DNA of 64,000 bases from RYN-428 sp035551995 (GTDB taxonomy: Bacteria > Planctomycetota > Phycisphaerae > Tepidisphaerales > Tepidisphaeraceae). The stretch spans positions 1 to 64,000 of the forward strand of contig DASZME010000096.1 in the NCBI GenBank assembly GCA_035551995.1, read 5' to 3'. Under the pieces are notes generated by a model. That model saw only the letters and a list, made by a program, of their open reading frames with translations, did no database searches and was not told the origin of the DNA. Both the position numbers and the translations under genes were made by a program. Position 1 is the first letter of the stretch; the number at the start of each line of letters is the position of its first letter. Of the stretch, positions 18,214 to 26,624 are shown piece by piece.

Positions 18214-19746
18214 ATGGGACTTCTCGATCGTAACAAACGCAAACTCCCCGCCGCCGCTTCGGCCACGCCGTCCAACGCCGGCGCCGCTCCTTTGGCTTCC
18301 GGGCCGGATTCGGATTCTCTGCGCGATATGCTGATCGCGGCGGTGTCGGCGAACGATACCAAACTTGTCAATACGCTGACTGTCGCCAATCGCGAGGCGA
18401 TCGCCGCGAATTTCGCGCAGTGGCAGCGCGTGCCGGACGCGGTGCGCGAAAATGGCGGTGCCATGCAGCGCTATGCCAGAACGCTCATCATGCTTGCCGA
18501 GATCTTTCGCGATCGGTTCGCCGATCCGTCGCTGGCCACGCTGCTGGGCGGATCGGGAACGCAGTCGGCGGCAGGGCCTGATCCGATGATCGCCCAATGG
18601 GAGGCGGCACTGGGGCAGGCCGACGCGCTGGTCAAGGATTTGAAATTCGACGAGGCGAAGGATTTGCTCGGCCAGGTCCTCGCGGCCCTGGCGGACGTGC
18701 CGATGGATGGGCCGCCGTTTCATGCCGTCACGCATGGGCGATTGGCGCATGTGCTGTTTTCCAAGGGCGAGGCGGACGCCGCCGCCGAGCATATGCGCCG
18801 GGCGCTGGAACTCAGCGAGCGGCGCGGCGACGAACAAGGCGCCGCCGCCGGGTTGCGCGGCATGTACGAGATCGAGCGGTATCTGGGAAAATTCGCCGAG
18901 GCGGCCGACGATGCCGATCGACTCTCGGCGGCGTTCGCGAAAGCCGGGAACACGGCCGACGAAAAATGGTGGTCGCGGCAGGCGGCTCGCGTGCGGGCGG
19001 GCGAGCCGTTGTGCCGGGTCGTTTTCTTCGTTCAGGATCAGCAGTACGAAGTGGAAGACGTGCCCAGGCTCAACGAATCGCGCATGCGTTACGGCTTTGT
19101 GCGAAATCGCGCGCCGCTGGGAATGTGCGAGGCGCTGGTGCAGCGCGCGATGCAGATCGGATCGGAAGCGAAATTCGACGAGGCGATGCGATTGTTCGGC
19201 CAGGCCGCCGCGATCGATCCGTATGACCCGTCCCCCCACCACCAGGCCGCCATCACGCTGATGCATCTGCAACGGCCGGCCGAGGCGGTGGCCGCGTATG
19301 ACGCGGTGGAGGCGCGGGCGCCGGGTTGGTTCAACAGCCGGTCGGATCGATGGCTCGCCGCCGAGATCGCGGCGAAAAAGATCGAGCCGCCCGTTTTCTT
19401 CATCCTGCGCACCGAAGAGATGCCCGACACCGCCGCCACCTGGGAACAGAAATTGAGCCTGGCCGATCAGGCGATCGAGCGGGCCGGGGAGTTGGCGCCG
19501 TTGATGTTGTATCGCGGCCGATGTCTGATGCGGATCGGCCGGGCGAACGAAGCCGAGCCGGTGCTGCGGAAGGGTTTGGAGAACGCGCAGGAGGCGGATG
19601 TACGAAACCGGCTGCTGGTTGATTTACAGATGGTTTTGCCCGACGGCGAAGAAAAACGCCGATTATTGAACGAAGCCGTTTCCCTCAACGGAAACCTCGC
19701 GGCCGCGGCGGTGGCGCGGGTGACGCTGAAGCAGATGGAGATGTGA
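18214..19746 (+). CDS. TPR-repeat protein
   Basis: A 510-residue cytoplasmic protein with no signal peptide and no catalytic motif. Helical pairs of tetratricopeptide type are visible at about 150-255 ('QADALVKDLKFDEAKDLLGQ', 'VLFSKGEADAAAEHMRRALE', 'ERYLGKFAEAADDADRLSAA') and again at about 310-380 ('AMQIGSEAKFDEAMRLFGQA', 'LMHLQRPAEAVAAYDAVEAR') and 420-500. The centre holds a short beta segment ('LCRVVFFVQDQQYEVEDVPR') repeated in part near 385 ('EPPVFFILRTEEM'), which is unusual for a plain TPR protein. I chose the ATG at 18214 ('MGLLDRNKRK'); upstream in-frame ATGs overlap the Uma2 gene. Probably a scaffold; partner unknown. Confidence 0.75.
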   Translation: MGLLDRNKRKLPAAASATPSNAGAAPLASGPDSDSLRDMLIAAVSANDTKLVNTLTVANREAIAANFAQWQRVPDAVRENGGAMQRYARTLIMLAEIFRDRFADPSLATLLGGSGTQSAAGPDPMIAQWEAALGQADALVKDLKFDEAKDLLGQVLAALADVPMDGPPFHAVTHGRLAHVLFSKGEADAAAEHMRRALELSERRGDEQGAAAGLRGMYEIERYLGKFAEAADDADRLSAAFAKAGNTADEKWWSRQAARVRAGEPLCRVVFFVQDQQYEVEDVPRLNESRMRYGFVRNRAPLGMCEALVQRAMQIGSEAKFDEAMRLFGQAAAIDPYDPSPHHQAAITLMHLQRPAEAVAAYDAVEARAPGWFNSRSDRWLAAEIAAKKIEPPVFFILRTEEMPDTAATWEQKLSLADQAIERAGELAPLMLYRGRCLMRIGRANEAEPVLRKGLENAQEADVRNRLLVDLQMVLPDGEEKRRLLNEAVSLNGNLAAAAVARVTLKQMEM

Positions 19747-19757
19747 TCCGTCGGCGC

Positions 19758-20537
19758 TCAGGCGGCGTTTCGTCCAGGCGGGCGTGATCGATCAATCTCC
19801 AACGGCGCCGAGTTTAATTCATATCGCATTCGCTTGATCCGCAGTAATTCCCGCGCGTTTCGGATCGATCCCCGGATCGGATCGTATCGGCTGTCGCCGT
19901 CGTCGCGCCAGCGAACGCCGGTTTCTTTTACGCGCAGGTGGAGCATCTCGGACAAGCGAAGTATCTCGACGTCGAACATGTAGCCGTCGATTCGCTGCAA
20001 TGAGAAAAGCGTTCGGGCGGCGTCGCGGGTGAAAAACTTAAACCCGCATTGGGTATCGCGAACGTTCGGCAGGCCCATCATTCGCCGCATCAACAGGCTG
20101 AATAGCTTCGATCCGGCCCGGCGGTACAGCGCCTGGGCCACTTCTATTCTGGCGTCGCCCATGCGGCGCGAGCCGATCACTACGTCATAACCCGCTTCAA
20201 ACCCCGGCAGAATTTTTTCGATCTCTTCGATCGGGGTTTTGTAGTCAGCGTCGAGAAATCCGATGATCTCGCCCGCCGCCCGCATGACGCCTTCGCGAAC
20301 GCCATGGCCCTTGCCGCGGCGTTCGGGGGAACCGACCACCGTGAAGCGATCGTCGCCTGTCGTAAACTCGATGGCTCGGTCGCGAGTACCATCGATCCCA
20401 TCGGCGGCGACGATGATCTCCCACGTCCACGATTGACGGCTCAGGTAGGTTCGCATCGCGTCCAGGGTGCGCTCAATGCTGGCGGACTCGTTGAACGCCG
20501 GGACAACAACGCTGAGATAAGGAGACGCCGACGCCAC
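19758..20537 (-). CDS. Family 2 glycosyltransferase (polyprenyl-P-sugar type)
   Basis: A 259-residue GT-A fold glycosyltransferase of family 2. It opens 'YLSVVVPAFNESASIERTL', has 'AADGIDGTRDRA', 'VGSPERRGKGHGVREGV' and the metal-binding 'FLDADYKTPIEEI' (D-A-D). It then has 'VVIGSRRMGDARIEVAQALY' and 'QCGFKFFTRDAARTLFSLQ', which match the dolichyl-phosphate glucose/mannose synthase (ALG5/DPM1-like) branch. It probably transfers a sugar from a nucleotide donor to a lipid phosphate on the cytoplasmic face of the membrane. No C-terminal membrane helices are present, so it is a soluble or peripheral form. It is convergent with the TPR gene (11 bases between stops). Confidence 0.9.
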   Translation of the reverse strand: MASASPYLSVVVPAFNESASIERTLDAMRTYLSRQSWTWEIIVAADGIDGTRDRAIEFTTGDDRFTVVGSPERRGKGHGVREGVMRAAGEIIGFLDADYKTPIEEIEKILPGFEAGYDVVIGSRRMGDARIEVAQALYRRAGSKLFSLLMRRMMGLPNVRDTQCGFKFFTRDAARTLFSLQRIDGYMFDVEILRLSEMLHLRVKETGVRWRDDGDSRYDPIRGSIRNARELLRIKRMRYELNSAPLEIDRSRPPGRNAA

Positions 20538-20812
20538 AGAAGAGCTATCGGCAGTTACGGGGAGGGCACGAGCAGTAAATACGTAAGATAAGCAGAGCCT
20601 GATTCGTGTTATGCAGCTGTAAGCCGCGTTGCCGGACAGAGGCGCAAATTAAGCATCACGGTGATTGCGCAGGCGGAGATCGACCGCAATTCTCCGAAAT
20701 TCCTGATGCGTGATCGCCGCTTAATGCGCCTTATTTTGCTATCGCCACCGCATCAACCGTGGGACCCCGGGCCGCGACCGATTGGTCGAGGCCCAGGCCA
20801 TTTTTTGAGGTC
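20538..20812. other. Intergenic region, divergent
   Basis: About 275 bases between the divergent glycosyltransferase and the alcohol dehydrogenase. It must hold promoters for both directions, but I could not pick -35/-10 pairs with confidence. No open frame, repeat or strong hairpin was seen. Confidence 0.4.
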
Positions 20813-21991
20813 ATGAAAATGAAAGCTTTATGTTGGCATGGTACTGGCGATGTACGCGTCGATACGGTTCCCGATCCACGGATCGAAAATCCCGGCGACG
20901 TGGTTCTTAAAATCACGTCGACGGCGATATGCGGATCCGATCTGCATTTGTTCGACGGCTTTATGCCGACAATGGAGGCAGGCGACGTGCTCGGCCACGA
21001 GCCGATGGGCATCGTCGAGGAAGTTGGCTCAAGCGTGAAAAACCTCAAGAAAGGGGACCGCGTCGTCGTTCCGTTCAACATGGCCTGCGGCGACTGCTTT
21101 TTCTGCAAGCGCACTGAGTTTTCGTTATGCGATAAATCCAACCGCAACGCGGAGATGGCGCGTAAGGTAATGGGCCAGTCGCCGTCCGGATTGTTCGGGT
21201 ATTCGCATATGCTCGGCGCCTATGCCGGGGGTCAGGCACAGTATCTGCGCGTACCCTACGCGGATGTGGGGCCGCTGAAAATCGAAAGCGATCTGGCCGA
21301 CGAAAAAGTGCTGTTCCTTTCCGACATCTTCCCCACCGGATACATGGCGGCTGAAAATACCCAGCTGGAGCCGGGCGATACGGTCGCTGTTTGGGGTTGC
21401 GGGCCGGTGGGGCAGTTTGCGATTCAGAGTTTGTGGATGCTGGGCGCCGGCCGGGTCATCGCGATCGACCAGGTGCCCGAACGATTGGAATTGGCGCGCA
21501 CGGCAGGGCGAGCCGAGACGATCAACTTCGACGATCAGGATGTCTATTCGACGCTGATGGAGATGACAAAAGGACGTGGGCCGGATCGTTGCATCGACGC
21601 GGTCGGCGCCGAAGCGCACGGAACCAGCATCGATGCCCTGCTCGACACCGCCAAGGCCGCTGTCATGCTGACGACCGACCGCGTGCATGCCCTGCGACAA
21701 GCCATCATCTGTTGTCGCAAAGGGGGGACGCTCTCCATTCCCGGCGTCTACATCGGGTTCCCCGATAAGATCCCTTTCGGCGCCTTGATGAACAAGGGAT
21801 TGACCGTCAAGACCGGCCAAACGCATACCCAGCGTTACATGAGGCCGTTGCTCAAGCGGATCGAGTCGGGAGAAATCGATCCGTCGTTCCTCATCACCCA
21901 CACGGCGCCGCTCAAGGACGCGCCTGACATGTACAAAATGTTCCGCGATAAAAAGGACGGATGCATCAAGGTTGTCTTGAAGCCGAATTAA
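20813..21991 (+). CDS. Zinc-dependent alcohol/formaldehyde dehydrogenase
   Basis: A 392-residue medium-chain dehydrogenase of the glutathione-independent formaldehyde dehydrogenase/threonine dehydrogenase-like branch. Catalytic zinc ligands are in 'TSTAICGSDLHLFDG' and 'LGHEPMGIVEEVG'. The structural zinc lobe is 'CGDCFFCKRTEFSLC' (C-x2-C-x2-C-x7-C). NAD binding is by 'VAVWGCGPVGQFAIQS' with the acidic 'AIDQVPERLELAR'. The start at 20813 is supported by GAGG five bases upstream; an ATG two codons later is possible. It is followed after 44 bases by a small membrane protein gene, and such pairs are common in genomes with this enzyme branch. The true substrate cannot be told from sequence alone. 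Confidence 0.9.
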   Translation: MKMKALCWHGTGDVRVDTVPDPRIENPGDVVLKITSTAICGSDLHLFDGFMPTMEAGDVLGHEPMGIVEEVGSSVKNLKKGDRVVVPFNMACGDCFFCKRTEFSLCDKSNRNAEMARKVMGQSPSGLFGYSHMLGAYAGGQAQYLRVPYADVGPLKIESDLADEKVLFLSDIFPTGYMAAENTQLEPGDTVAVWGCGPVGQFAIQSLWMLGAGRVIAIDQVPERLELARTAGRAETINFDDQDVYSTLMEMTKGRGPDRCIDAVGAEAHGTSIDALLDTAKAAVMLTTDRVHALRQAIICCRKGGTLSIPGVYIGFPDKIPFGALMNKGLTVKTGQTHTQRYMRPLLKRIESGEIDPSFLITHTAPLKDAPDMYKMFRDKKDGCIKVVLKPN

Positions 21992-22035
21992 TCGCGGGCC
22001 AAAGAAAACAAAACACGATAAATGGAGACAAAATC

Positions 22036-22500
22036 ATGAAAGACCTGAAAACCGTTCACACGCTCGGCTGGGTGAGCCTTGCGATCGCCGCGACCGAAAT
22101 CTTCGGACAAGGCGCCGTCGAGAATGATTTTCTTGGGGTGGATGAACATCGACAGTTACTGCGTGCCCTTGGCATGCGCGAAGCGGCGGCCGGTATCACG
22201 CTGTTATCTCAACGGCGAATCACGCCGACGCTGGCCGCGGGCTTGTGGTCGCGCGTCGCGGGCGACGCCATGGACTTGGCCCTGCTGGCCGCGGGCGCGC
22301 CGAAGAGCAGAAAGCCGTCAAGGTTCGCCGCCGCGACGCTGCTGGTTTTGGGGATTACGGCGCTGGATGTCTTTTACGCCTTCCGGATTCAGCGGCGGCT
22401 GGTGATGGCGAAATTCGATGTGAAACACCGTGCCGCCCTTGACGACCGCTCATCCCCCGCCGCCCAACCGCCTCCCCGCGGAGTGCCGGCGCCGGTGTGA
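22036..22500 (+). CDS. Small multi-pass membrane protein
   Basis: A 154-residue protein with about four hydrophobic segments ('LGWVSLAIAATEIFG', 'MREAAAGITLLSQ', 'RVAGDAMDLALLAAGA', 'RFAAATLLVLGITALDVFYA') and a hydrophilic, proline-rich tail. It resembles the membrane-spanning N-terminal part of SRPBCC/cyclase-type proteins that often accompany this kind of alcohol dehydrogenase, but the SRPBCC domain itself is absent here. The ATG at 22036 has a GGAG site seven to eight bases upstream. Likely in one operon with the dehydrogenase. Function unknown; perhaps stress- or envelope-related (inference from neighbours). Confidence 0.65.
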   Translation: MKDLKTVHTLGWVSLAIAATEIFGQGAVENDFLGVDEHRQLLRALGMREAAAGITLLSQRRITPTLAAGLWSRVAGDAMDLALLAAGAPKSRKPSRFAAATLLVLGITALDVFYAFRIQRRLVMAKFDVKHRAALDDRSSPAAQPPPRGVPAPV

Positions 22501-22655
22501 TTCGTCACACCTGGACCGCGGCGGAAGCCGCGACTCCGATTCTTGAATGAGACGCGAGATACAGACGCGTCCGTAATCCTGAAAGGACGATAACCGACCC
22601 AATTGCGCCGGACGACTTGCAGAAGGTTGATCGTACATCCGGCGAAGAGGATCGA
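22501..22655. other. Intergenic segment with GGAA tetraloop hairpin
   Basis: Just after the membrane protein stop lies a perfect six-pair hairpin CGCGGC-GGAA-GCCGCG at 22517-22532. The GNRA-type loop makes a stable RNA end, but there is no U tract, so termination is only possible. Nothing else is visible up to the promoter-like box at 22656. Confidence 0.35.
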
Positions 22656-22683
22656 TTGACAGTGGGTAGCAGTTTACTACCAT
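22656..22683 (+). promoter_or_regulatory. Promoter/operator of the antitoxin remnant
   Basis: TTGACA at 22656-22661 and TACCAT at 22678-22683 are 16 bases apart, a plausible -35/-10 pair. Within the spacer and the -10 lies an inverted repeat GGTAG (22665-22669) / CTACC (22677-22681). An operator overlapping the -10 just ahead of the start codon at 22692 is the usual arrangement for self-repressed toxin-antitoxin operons. Confidence 0.4.
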
Positions 22684-22691
22684 TTTTGTAT

Positions 22692-22848
22692 ATGAATCAA
22701 ACCCGTAAAGCTTTCGGACCCGTTAGTTCTGGACGCCCGTGTTGTCGGTAAGGCTACCGAGCGGTCGATCGCGGGGCAGGTCCAGTTCTGGGCGAACCTT
22801 GGACGGGCGATCGACGCCATAAACGTCGCGGCGCCATTAGCAAATTGA
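22692..22848 (+). pseudogene. Frameshifted ParD-like antitoxin remnant
   Basis: The ATG at 22692 reads 'MNQTRKAFGPV' and then stops after 19 codons. Moving to the +1 frame at about 22726 gives 'VLDARVVGKATERSIAGQ' followed by 'VQFWANLGRAIDAIN', ending at a TGA at 22846-22848. The pattern (E)RSIAGQ(V/I)x(F/H)WAxLGRAI is the core of the ParD-like type II antitoxin family. One extra base or two lost bases would restore a single protein of about 51 residues. No partner toxin follows before rpsB. Either a decayed addiction module or a base error in the sequence; the codon-level fit to the family is good on both sides of the shift. Confidence 0.6.
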
Positions 22849-22956
22849 AATCAAATGGGACGTCCATTTGACTTGAATCCCCATTTCACCCGCGTTACGA
22901 TTGCCCTTCCGGCTTTGCCAGAAAGCCACCCGCGTCGGTCCGTCCGGCAGGATGAT

Positions 22957-22986
22957 TGACCGCCGCGGGTTATTGTTTTTACAACT
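22957..22986 (+). promoter_or_regulatory. Probable promoter of rpsB-tsf
   Basis: TTGACC at 22957-22962 and TACAAC at 22981-22986 are separated by 18 bases, followed by about 94 bases of leader before rpsB. An imperfect hairpin-forming stretch (CTTCCGGC...GCCAGAAAG, near 22909-22928) lies just upstream. S2 represses its own operon through the leader in other bacteria; no known S2 leader structure was recognised here. Confidence 0.35.
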
Positions 22987-23079
22987 TCTCCGTTATTCAA
23001 GCCTTATGGCGGATCTGCGTTCTGGCCGCGCAATTCCGCTCGGGCTGACGGCAATATCGCCGATGTCAGGGAAACGCTT

Positions 23080-23979
23080 ATGGCAACCAATCAGGCAGAA
23101 CTCGTCAAATCGCTCGTGGACGCCGGCGTCCATTTTGGACACCGTTGCAGCCGCTGGAATCCCAAGATGGGTCCGTACATCCACGGCAAGCGGAACATGA
23201 TCCACATCATCGACGTCCGCGAAACCGTCAAGGGCGTTCTCCGCGCCAAAAAGCTGCTCCAGAACATGGTGGCCAGCGGAAAGGACGTGCTTTTCGTCGG
23301 CACCAAACGCCAAGCACGCCATGCGGTCGAGGAAGAAGCTCGCCGTTGCGGGATGCACTATGTTTCCGAGCGATGGCTCGGCGGAACACTGACCAATTTT
23401 CGCACCATTCGCCAACGGCTCAATCGCCTCGAAGAGCTTGAGAAGCTGTGGGCGAGCGGCCAGATCGAAACGTATTCAAAGAAGATGAAGTCCACGCTTC
23501 AGCGTGAAATGGATAAGATTAAGACGAATCTCGAAGGCATTCGGAAGATGGAAAAGATGCCGGGCGTGATGTTTATTATCGATACACGCCGGGAACACAT
23601 CGCCGTCAAGGAAGCGCGTAAGCTTGGGGTTCCGACGATCGCCTTGATCGACACCGACAGCGATCCGGATTTGATCGACCTTCCGATCCCCGGCAACGAC
23701 GACGCCATGCGGGCCATTGAGATCATTCTCAAAGAATTGGCCGACGCGATCCTCGAAGGCAAGACGGGTCGGGCGGATCAGAAGGGGATTGAGACCGAGG
23801 GCGCGCCGGGTATGCCGGGCCGTCGTCGCAGCACGCGAAGCCAATTCAAGGCCGATGACGGGACGGAAGCGCCGGCGCCCGTTGGCGCCGAACCGGCGGC
23901 GGCTCCAGTCGAGCCGGCCGAGCCTGCCGTTCCATCAGCCCCGGCGGGAGAGCCGGTTGTGGCTGGACAGGAAGCGTGA
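23080..23979 (+). CDS. rpsB: 30S ribosomal protein S2
   Basis: Ribosomal protein S2, which bridges head and body of the small subunit and recruits S1. The 299-residue product begins 'MATNQAELVKSLVDAGVHFG' and carries the family signatures 'HRCSRWNPKMGPYIHGKRN', 'LFVGTKRQARHAVEEEARRC', 'WLGGTLTNFRTIRQRL', 'IDTRREHIAVKEARKLG' and 'IDTDSDPDLIDLPIPGNDDA'. The last 60 or so residues ('GMPGRRRSTRSQ' then an A/P/E/V-rich tail) are an extension beyond the usual S2 core of about 230-240 residues and are probably disordered. A purine-rich AGGGAA lies six to seven bases before the ATG. It is followed by tsf, the common order; pyrH does not follow tsf here. Confidence 0.97.
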   Translation: MATNQAELVKSLVDAGVHFGHRCSRWNPKMGPYIHGKRNMIHIIDVRETVKGVLRAKKLLQNMVASGKDVLFVGTKRQARHAVEEEARRCGMHYVSERWLGGTLTNFRTIRQRLNRLEELEKLWASGQIETYSKKMKSTLQREMDKIKTNLEGIRKMEKMPGVMFIIDTRREHIAVKEARKLGVPTIALIDTDSDPDLIDLPIPGNDDAMRAIEIILKELADAILEGKTGRADQKGIETEGAPGMPGRRRSTRSQFKADDGTEAPAPVGAEPAAAPVEPAEPAVPSAPAGEPVVAGQEA

Positions 23980-24285
23980 AGCCTACGTGAAATCTAGTAA
24001 GCCTTAACGTCTTTCTCAATGCTGGTGTCGTGAGCCTGGATGGAAAAGCACGTCCCGCAAGCGGGGCCGCTAAACGTAGGAAGGCTACAGCAGCCTGAAA
24101 GATGCTCTAACTAAAAAAACGAAACCCGAATCGACGAAATCCGAATAAAATCCCGAATGTGAATGACCACGAGATGCGCGTCATTCGGCGCGACAATCGA
24201 CTTCTTATTTTATTGTCATTTGGTCATTTGGATTTGGGGTATTCGGATTTCGGATGTGCATTCGTTTCCTGAGGAGAACCGACCC
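23980..24285. other. rpsB-tsf spacer with repeat and long inverted repeat
   Basis: About 306 bases without a gene. It holds a copy of the GCTAAAC repeat (24055-24076), and a 13-base perfect inverted repeat CGAAATCCGAATA (24135-24147) / TATTCGGATTTCG (24240-24252). Between those arms, AT-rich near-repeats of 'TCATTTGG' and 'GAATGACC' type would extend the pairing. The second arm ends 33 bases before tsf. This could be a processed spacer or an mRNA-stabilising fold. Confidence 0.5.
24055..24076. repeat. GCTAAAC-family repeat, copy 2
   Basis: Reads CCGCAAGCGGGGCCGCTAAACG. It differs from the copy at 51228-51249 at only two positions in 22 and shares its CCGCTAAAC end with the perfect palindrome at 9604-9665. 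The first half (CCGCAAGCGG) is itself palindromic around AAG. Confidence 0.6.
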
Positions 24286-25095
24286 ATGCCAGACATTACC
24301 GCCAAGATGGTCAACGACCTTCGCGCCAAGACCGGCCTGCCGATGATGGAATGCAAAAAGCTGCTGACCGAAACCGGCGGCGACATCGAGAAAGGGATCG
24401 ATCTCGCCCGCAAGCGCGGCGTGAAGACGTCGATCACCGAACGTACCGCAACCGAAGGCCGAGTGGCCGCCGAGATCAGCGCCGACAAGAAGCGCGGCGC
24501 CGTCGTCGAAATCGTCTGCAATACCGATTTCACCGCCAAGAGCGAGCCGGTTCTGAAGGTCGCCAAGATCGCGATCGAAACATTGCTGGCGCATCCGGGC
24601 GTCAACCCGGCCGAAAACGGGGAGATCAAATCGACGCTGACGGCCGTGTCGCAGCAGACCGGCGAAAACGTCCAGCTCGGCCGGTCCGCGACGCTGGAAG
24701 GCGAATACGTCGGCGGATACGTCTACACGACCGCCGGCAAAGGAAAGATCGCCGTGCTCATGGCGTTCGACGGCAAGCCCGACGACACGCTGGTTTCGCA
24801 TCTGGGCATGCACATCGTCGCCGCCCGTCCGATTGCGCATACCCGCGAAGACGTGCCGGCCGACATGGTGGCGCGCGAACGCGACATCGCCGTCGATCAG
24901 GCCAAGGCGACGGGCAAGCCGCAGCAGATTGCCGAGAAAATCGCCGAGGGAAAGCTGAACGCTTTCTATGGCGAGCGCGTCTTGCTCGATCAGGATTTCA
25001 TCAACGCCGAGGTCTACAAGGGAAAGGTGAGCGACTTTCTGAAGACCAAAGGCGCGACGCTGAAGAAGTATGTTCGCCTGGAGGTCGGTCAGTAA
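24286..25095 (+). CDS. tsf: Elongation factor Ts
   Basis: Nucleotide exchange factor that releases GDP from EF-Tu. The 269-residue protein starts 'MPDITAKMVNDLRAKTGLPM' followed by 'MECKKLLTETGGDIEKGI', the UBA-like N-terminal domain with the TGxxMMxCKKAL signature. It continues with 'VEIVCNTDFTAKSEPVLKVA', 'GRSATLEGEYVGGYVYTTAG', 'IGVLM'-type core strands, 'LGMHIVAARP' and 'AFYGERVLLDQDFI', all in family order. The ATG at 24286 has GAGGAG seven bases upstream; in-frame codons before it lie in the inverted repeat of the spacer. A terminator follows. Confidence 0.96.
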   Translation: MPDITAKMVNDLRAKTGLPMMECKKLLTETGGDIEKGIDLARKRGVKTSITERTATEGRVAAEISADKKRGAVVEIVCNTDFTAKSEPVLKVAKIAIETLLAHPGVNPAENGEIKSTLTAVSQQTGENVQLGRSATLEGEYVGGYVYTTAGKGKIAVLMAFDGKPDDTLVSHLGMHIVAARPIAHTREDVPADMVARERDIAVDQAKATGKPQQIAEKIAEGKLNAFYGERVLLDQDFINAEVYKGKVSDFLKTKGATLKKYVRLEVGQ

Positions 25096-25143
25096 AACCG
25101 CCAGGGCGCGAGTTGATCTTGCGTCATGAACGAAGAACAAATC

Positions 25144-25178
25144 GCCGTGCCCGATACTTGGTTCGGGCGCGGCGTTTT
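25144..25178 (+). terminator. Rho-independent-type terminator after tsf
   Basis: Arms GCCGTGCCCGA (25144-25154) and TCGGGCGCGGC (25163-25173) form 11 pairs with one G-U, an 8-base loop, and are followed by GTTTTC. It sits 48 bases after the tsf stop, exactly at the end of the convergent cardiolipin synthase gene. Confidence 0.7.
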
Positions 25179-26608
25179 CACAGCAAGGGCGAGACGAGGG
25201 AAACGGCCGCTTCCCCATAACGTCTGAGCACCGATCGCGACGACCATCTTTTCAAATCGAGCCGCGTCGAATCCTGAACATAGGCCATCTGAATGTCTCG
25301 CAGGCGATCGGTGACTTCCGGGCCGTAAGCGAGGATGCTTAACTCGAAATTGAGATTGAAACTGCGGACGTCCAGATTGGCCGATCCAAAGAGGGCCACC
25401 GTGTCATCCACGGTGGCGGTCTTGGAATGGATGAGACCCGGCCGATAGAGAAAAATCGACACGCCCGAATCCATCAGCTTGGCGAAATGCGAGCGCGCCG
25501 CCCACGCGGTGAAAAACTGGTCGGGCGTGCGTGGAACGATGAGCGTGACGTCGACGCCGCGATCCGCCGCCATCATGAGAGCGACGAGCGTTGGATCGTC
25601 GGGGACGAAATAAGGGGTGGTCAGAATAAGACGCCGGGTGGCGCACTGGATGGCCGCCAGCAAGACCCGGCGATAACTTTCCGAAGCCTTCACCGGCCCC
25701 GTCGGCACGGCCTGCATCTCGATTCCCCGCGCGTCGGCCGGGCGATCGCTAAACGCGACGACCTCCAGAAGTTCCTCGGTTTCAAACGCCCAATCCTCGG
25801 CGAATAATGCCGACAGTTCACTGACGATCGGCCCCGTCATCCGGCCGGTGAGATCATGCCACGGCCCGCCGCACCGGCCGCCATAGTCGGCGTCAATGAG
25901 ATTCTGGCTTCCCGCGAAGGCGATCACGCCGTCGATCACCGCCAGCTTGCGGTGATTTCGCAAATCGCGACGTCGATTCAGCGCCCTTGGAAGCGCCTGG
26001 GCGACCTGAATATTGTGCTGCCGAAGATGTGCGGCGAGCCCGTTGCGGCGAAAGATACCGCCCGAGGCATAGGCATCGGCAAGCACCCGGCAGGCAACCC
26101 CGCGCCCGGCCGCGGCGATCAACGCCGCCACCACCCGCTGGCCCGTCGCGTCGGGGCTGAAGATGTAGTAGAGCAAATGCACCGTTGAACGGGCGCCGTT
26201 GATGTCGGCGACCAGCCGATCCGTCATCGCCGTCGAATCGATCAGAAAATCGACGGCGTTGGCGCCCAGCACGGGAAGTTGGCCGACCTTCATCGCCTGT
26301 GTCGCCACCGGCTTCCACGCCTCATCCCGTTCCGCGCCGATCGGAGAAGGTGGAGTTGGCGTGGCGTCCGGATGTCGATACCGCGCGACAAGCTCGCGAT
26401 GACGCGCCTCGCGGCCGCGGCCAAGCCGGTTTTCGCCCACGAGCAGATAGAGCGATAAACCGATATACGGGTGCAACGACACGATGCCAAGCCAGGCGAG
26501 GGCCGCGCCGGGCGTAAATTGCCGCCGCAAAACCGTCGGCAACATTCCGGCGCGAATAATCCACCCCACGATGGAGTAGACCGTAAAGTACGCAGTGAGC
26601 CATGTCAT
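25178..26608 (-). CDS. cls: Cardiolipin synthase (phospholipase D family)
   Basis: Joins two phosphatidylglycerol molecules, or a related pair, into cardiolipin at the inner membrane. The 476-residue protein has two N-terminal membrane helices ('LTAYFTVYSIVGWIIRAG' and 'ALAWLGIVSLHPYIGLSLYL'). Two HKD catalytic motifs follow: 'HRKLAVID' in 'NHRKLAVIDGVIAFAGSQN', and 'HSKTATVD' in 'HSKTATVDDTVALFGSANLD'. The second is followed by the typical 'RSFNLNFELSILAYG'. Length and layout match ClsA-type enzymes. The stop falls at the terminator shared with tsf, and the gene is 16 bases downstream of the HD hydrolase gene on the same strand. Confidence 0.93.
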   Translation of the reverse strand: MTWLTAYFTVYSIVGWIIRAGMLPTVLRRQFTPGAALAWLGIVSLHPYIGLSLYLLVGENRLGRGREARHRELVARYRHPDATPTPPSPIGAERDEAWKPVATQAMKVGQLPVLGANAVDFLIDSTAMTDRLVADINGARSTVHLLYYIFSPDATGQRVVAALIAAAGRGVACRVLADAYASGGIFRRNGLAAHLRQHNIQVAQALPRALNRRRDLRNHRKLAVIDGVIAFAGSQNLIDADYGGRCGGPWHDLTGRMTGPIVSELSALFAEDWAFETEELLEVVAFSDRPADARGIEMQAVPTGPVKASESYRRVLLAAIQCATRRLILTTPYFVPDDPTLVALMMAADRGVDVTLIVPRTPDQFFTAWAARSHFAKLMDSGVSIFLYRPGLIHSKTATVDDTVALFGSANLDVRSFNLNFELSILAYGPEVTDRLRDIQMAYVQDSTRLDLKRWSSRSVLRRYGEAAVSLVSPLL

Positions 26609-26624
26609 GGCCGACTACCATACA

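Noticed and set aside
22900..23079. Small protein gene in the rpsB leader
   Set aside because: In-frame extension upstream of rpsB and overlapping frames lack a start with ribosome binding site; better explained as leader.
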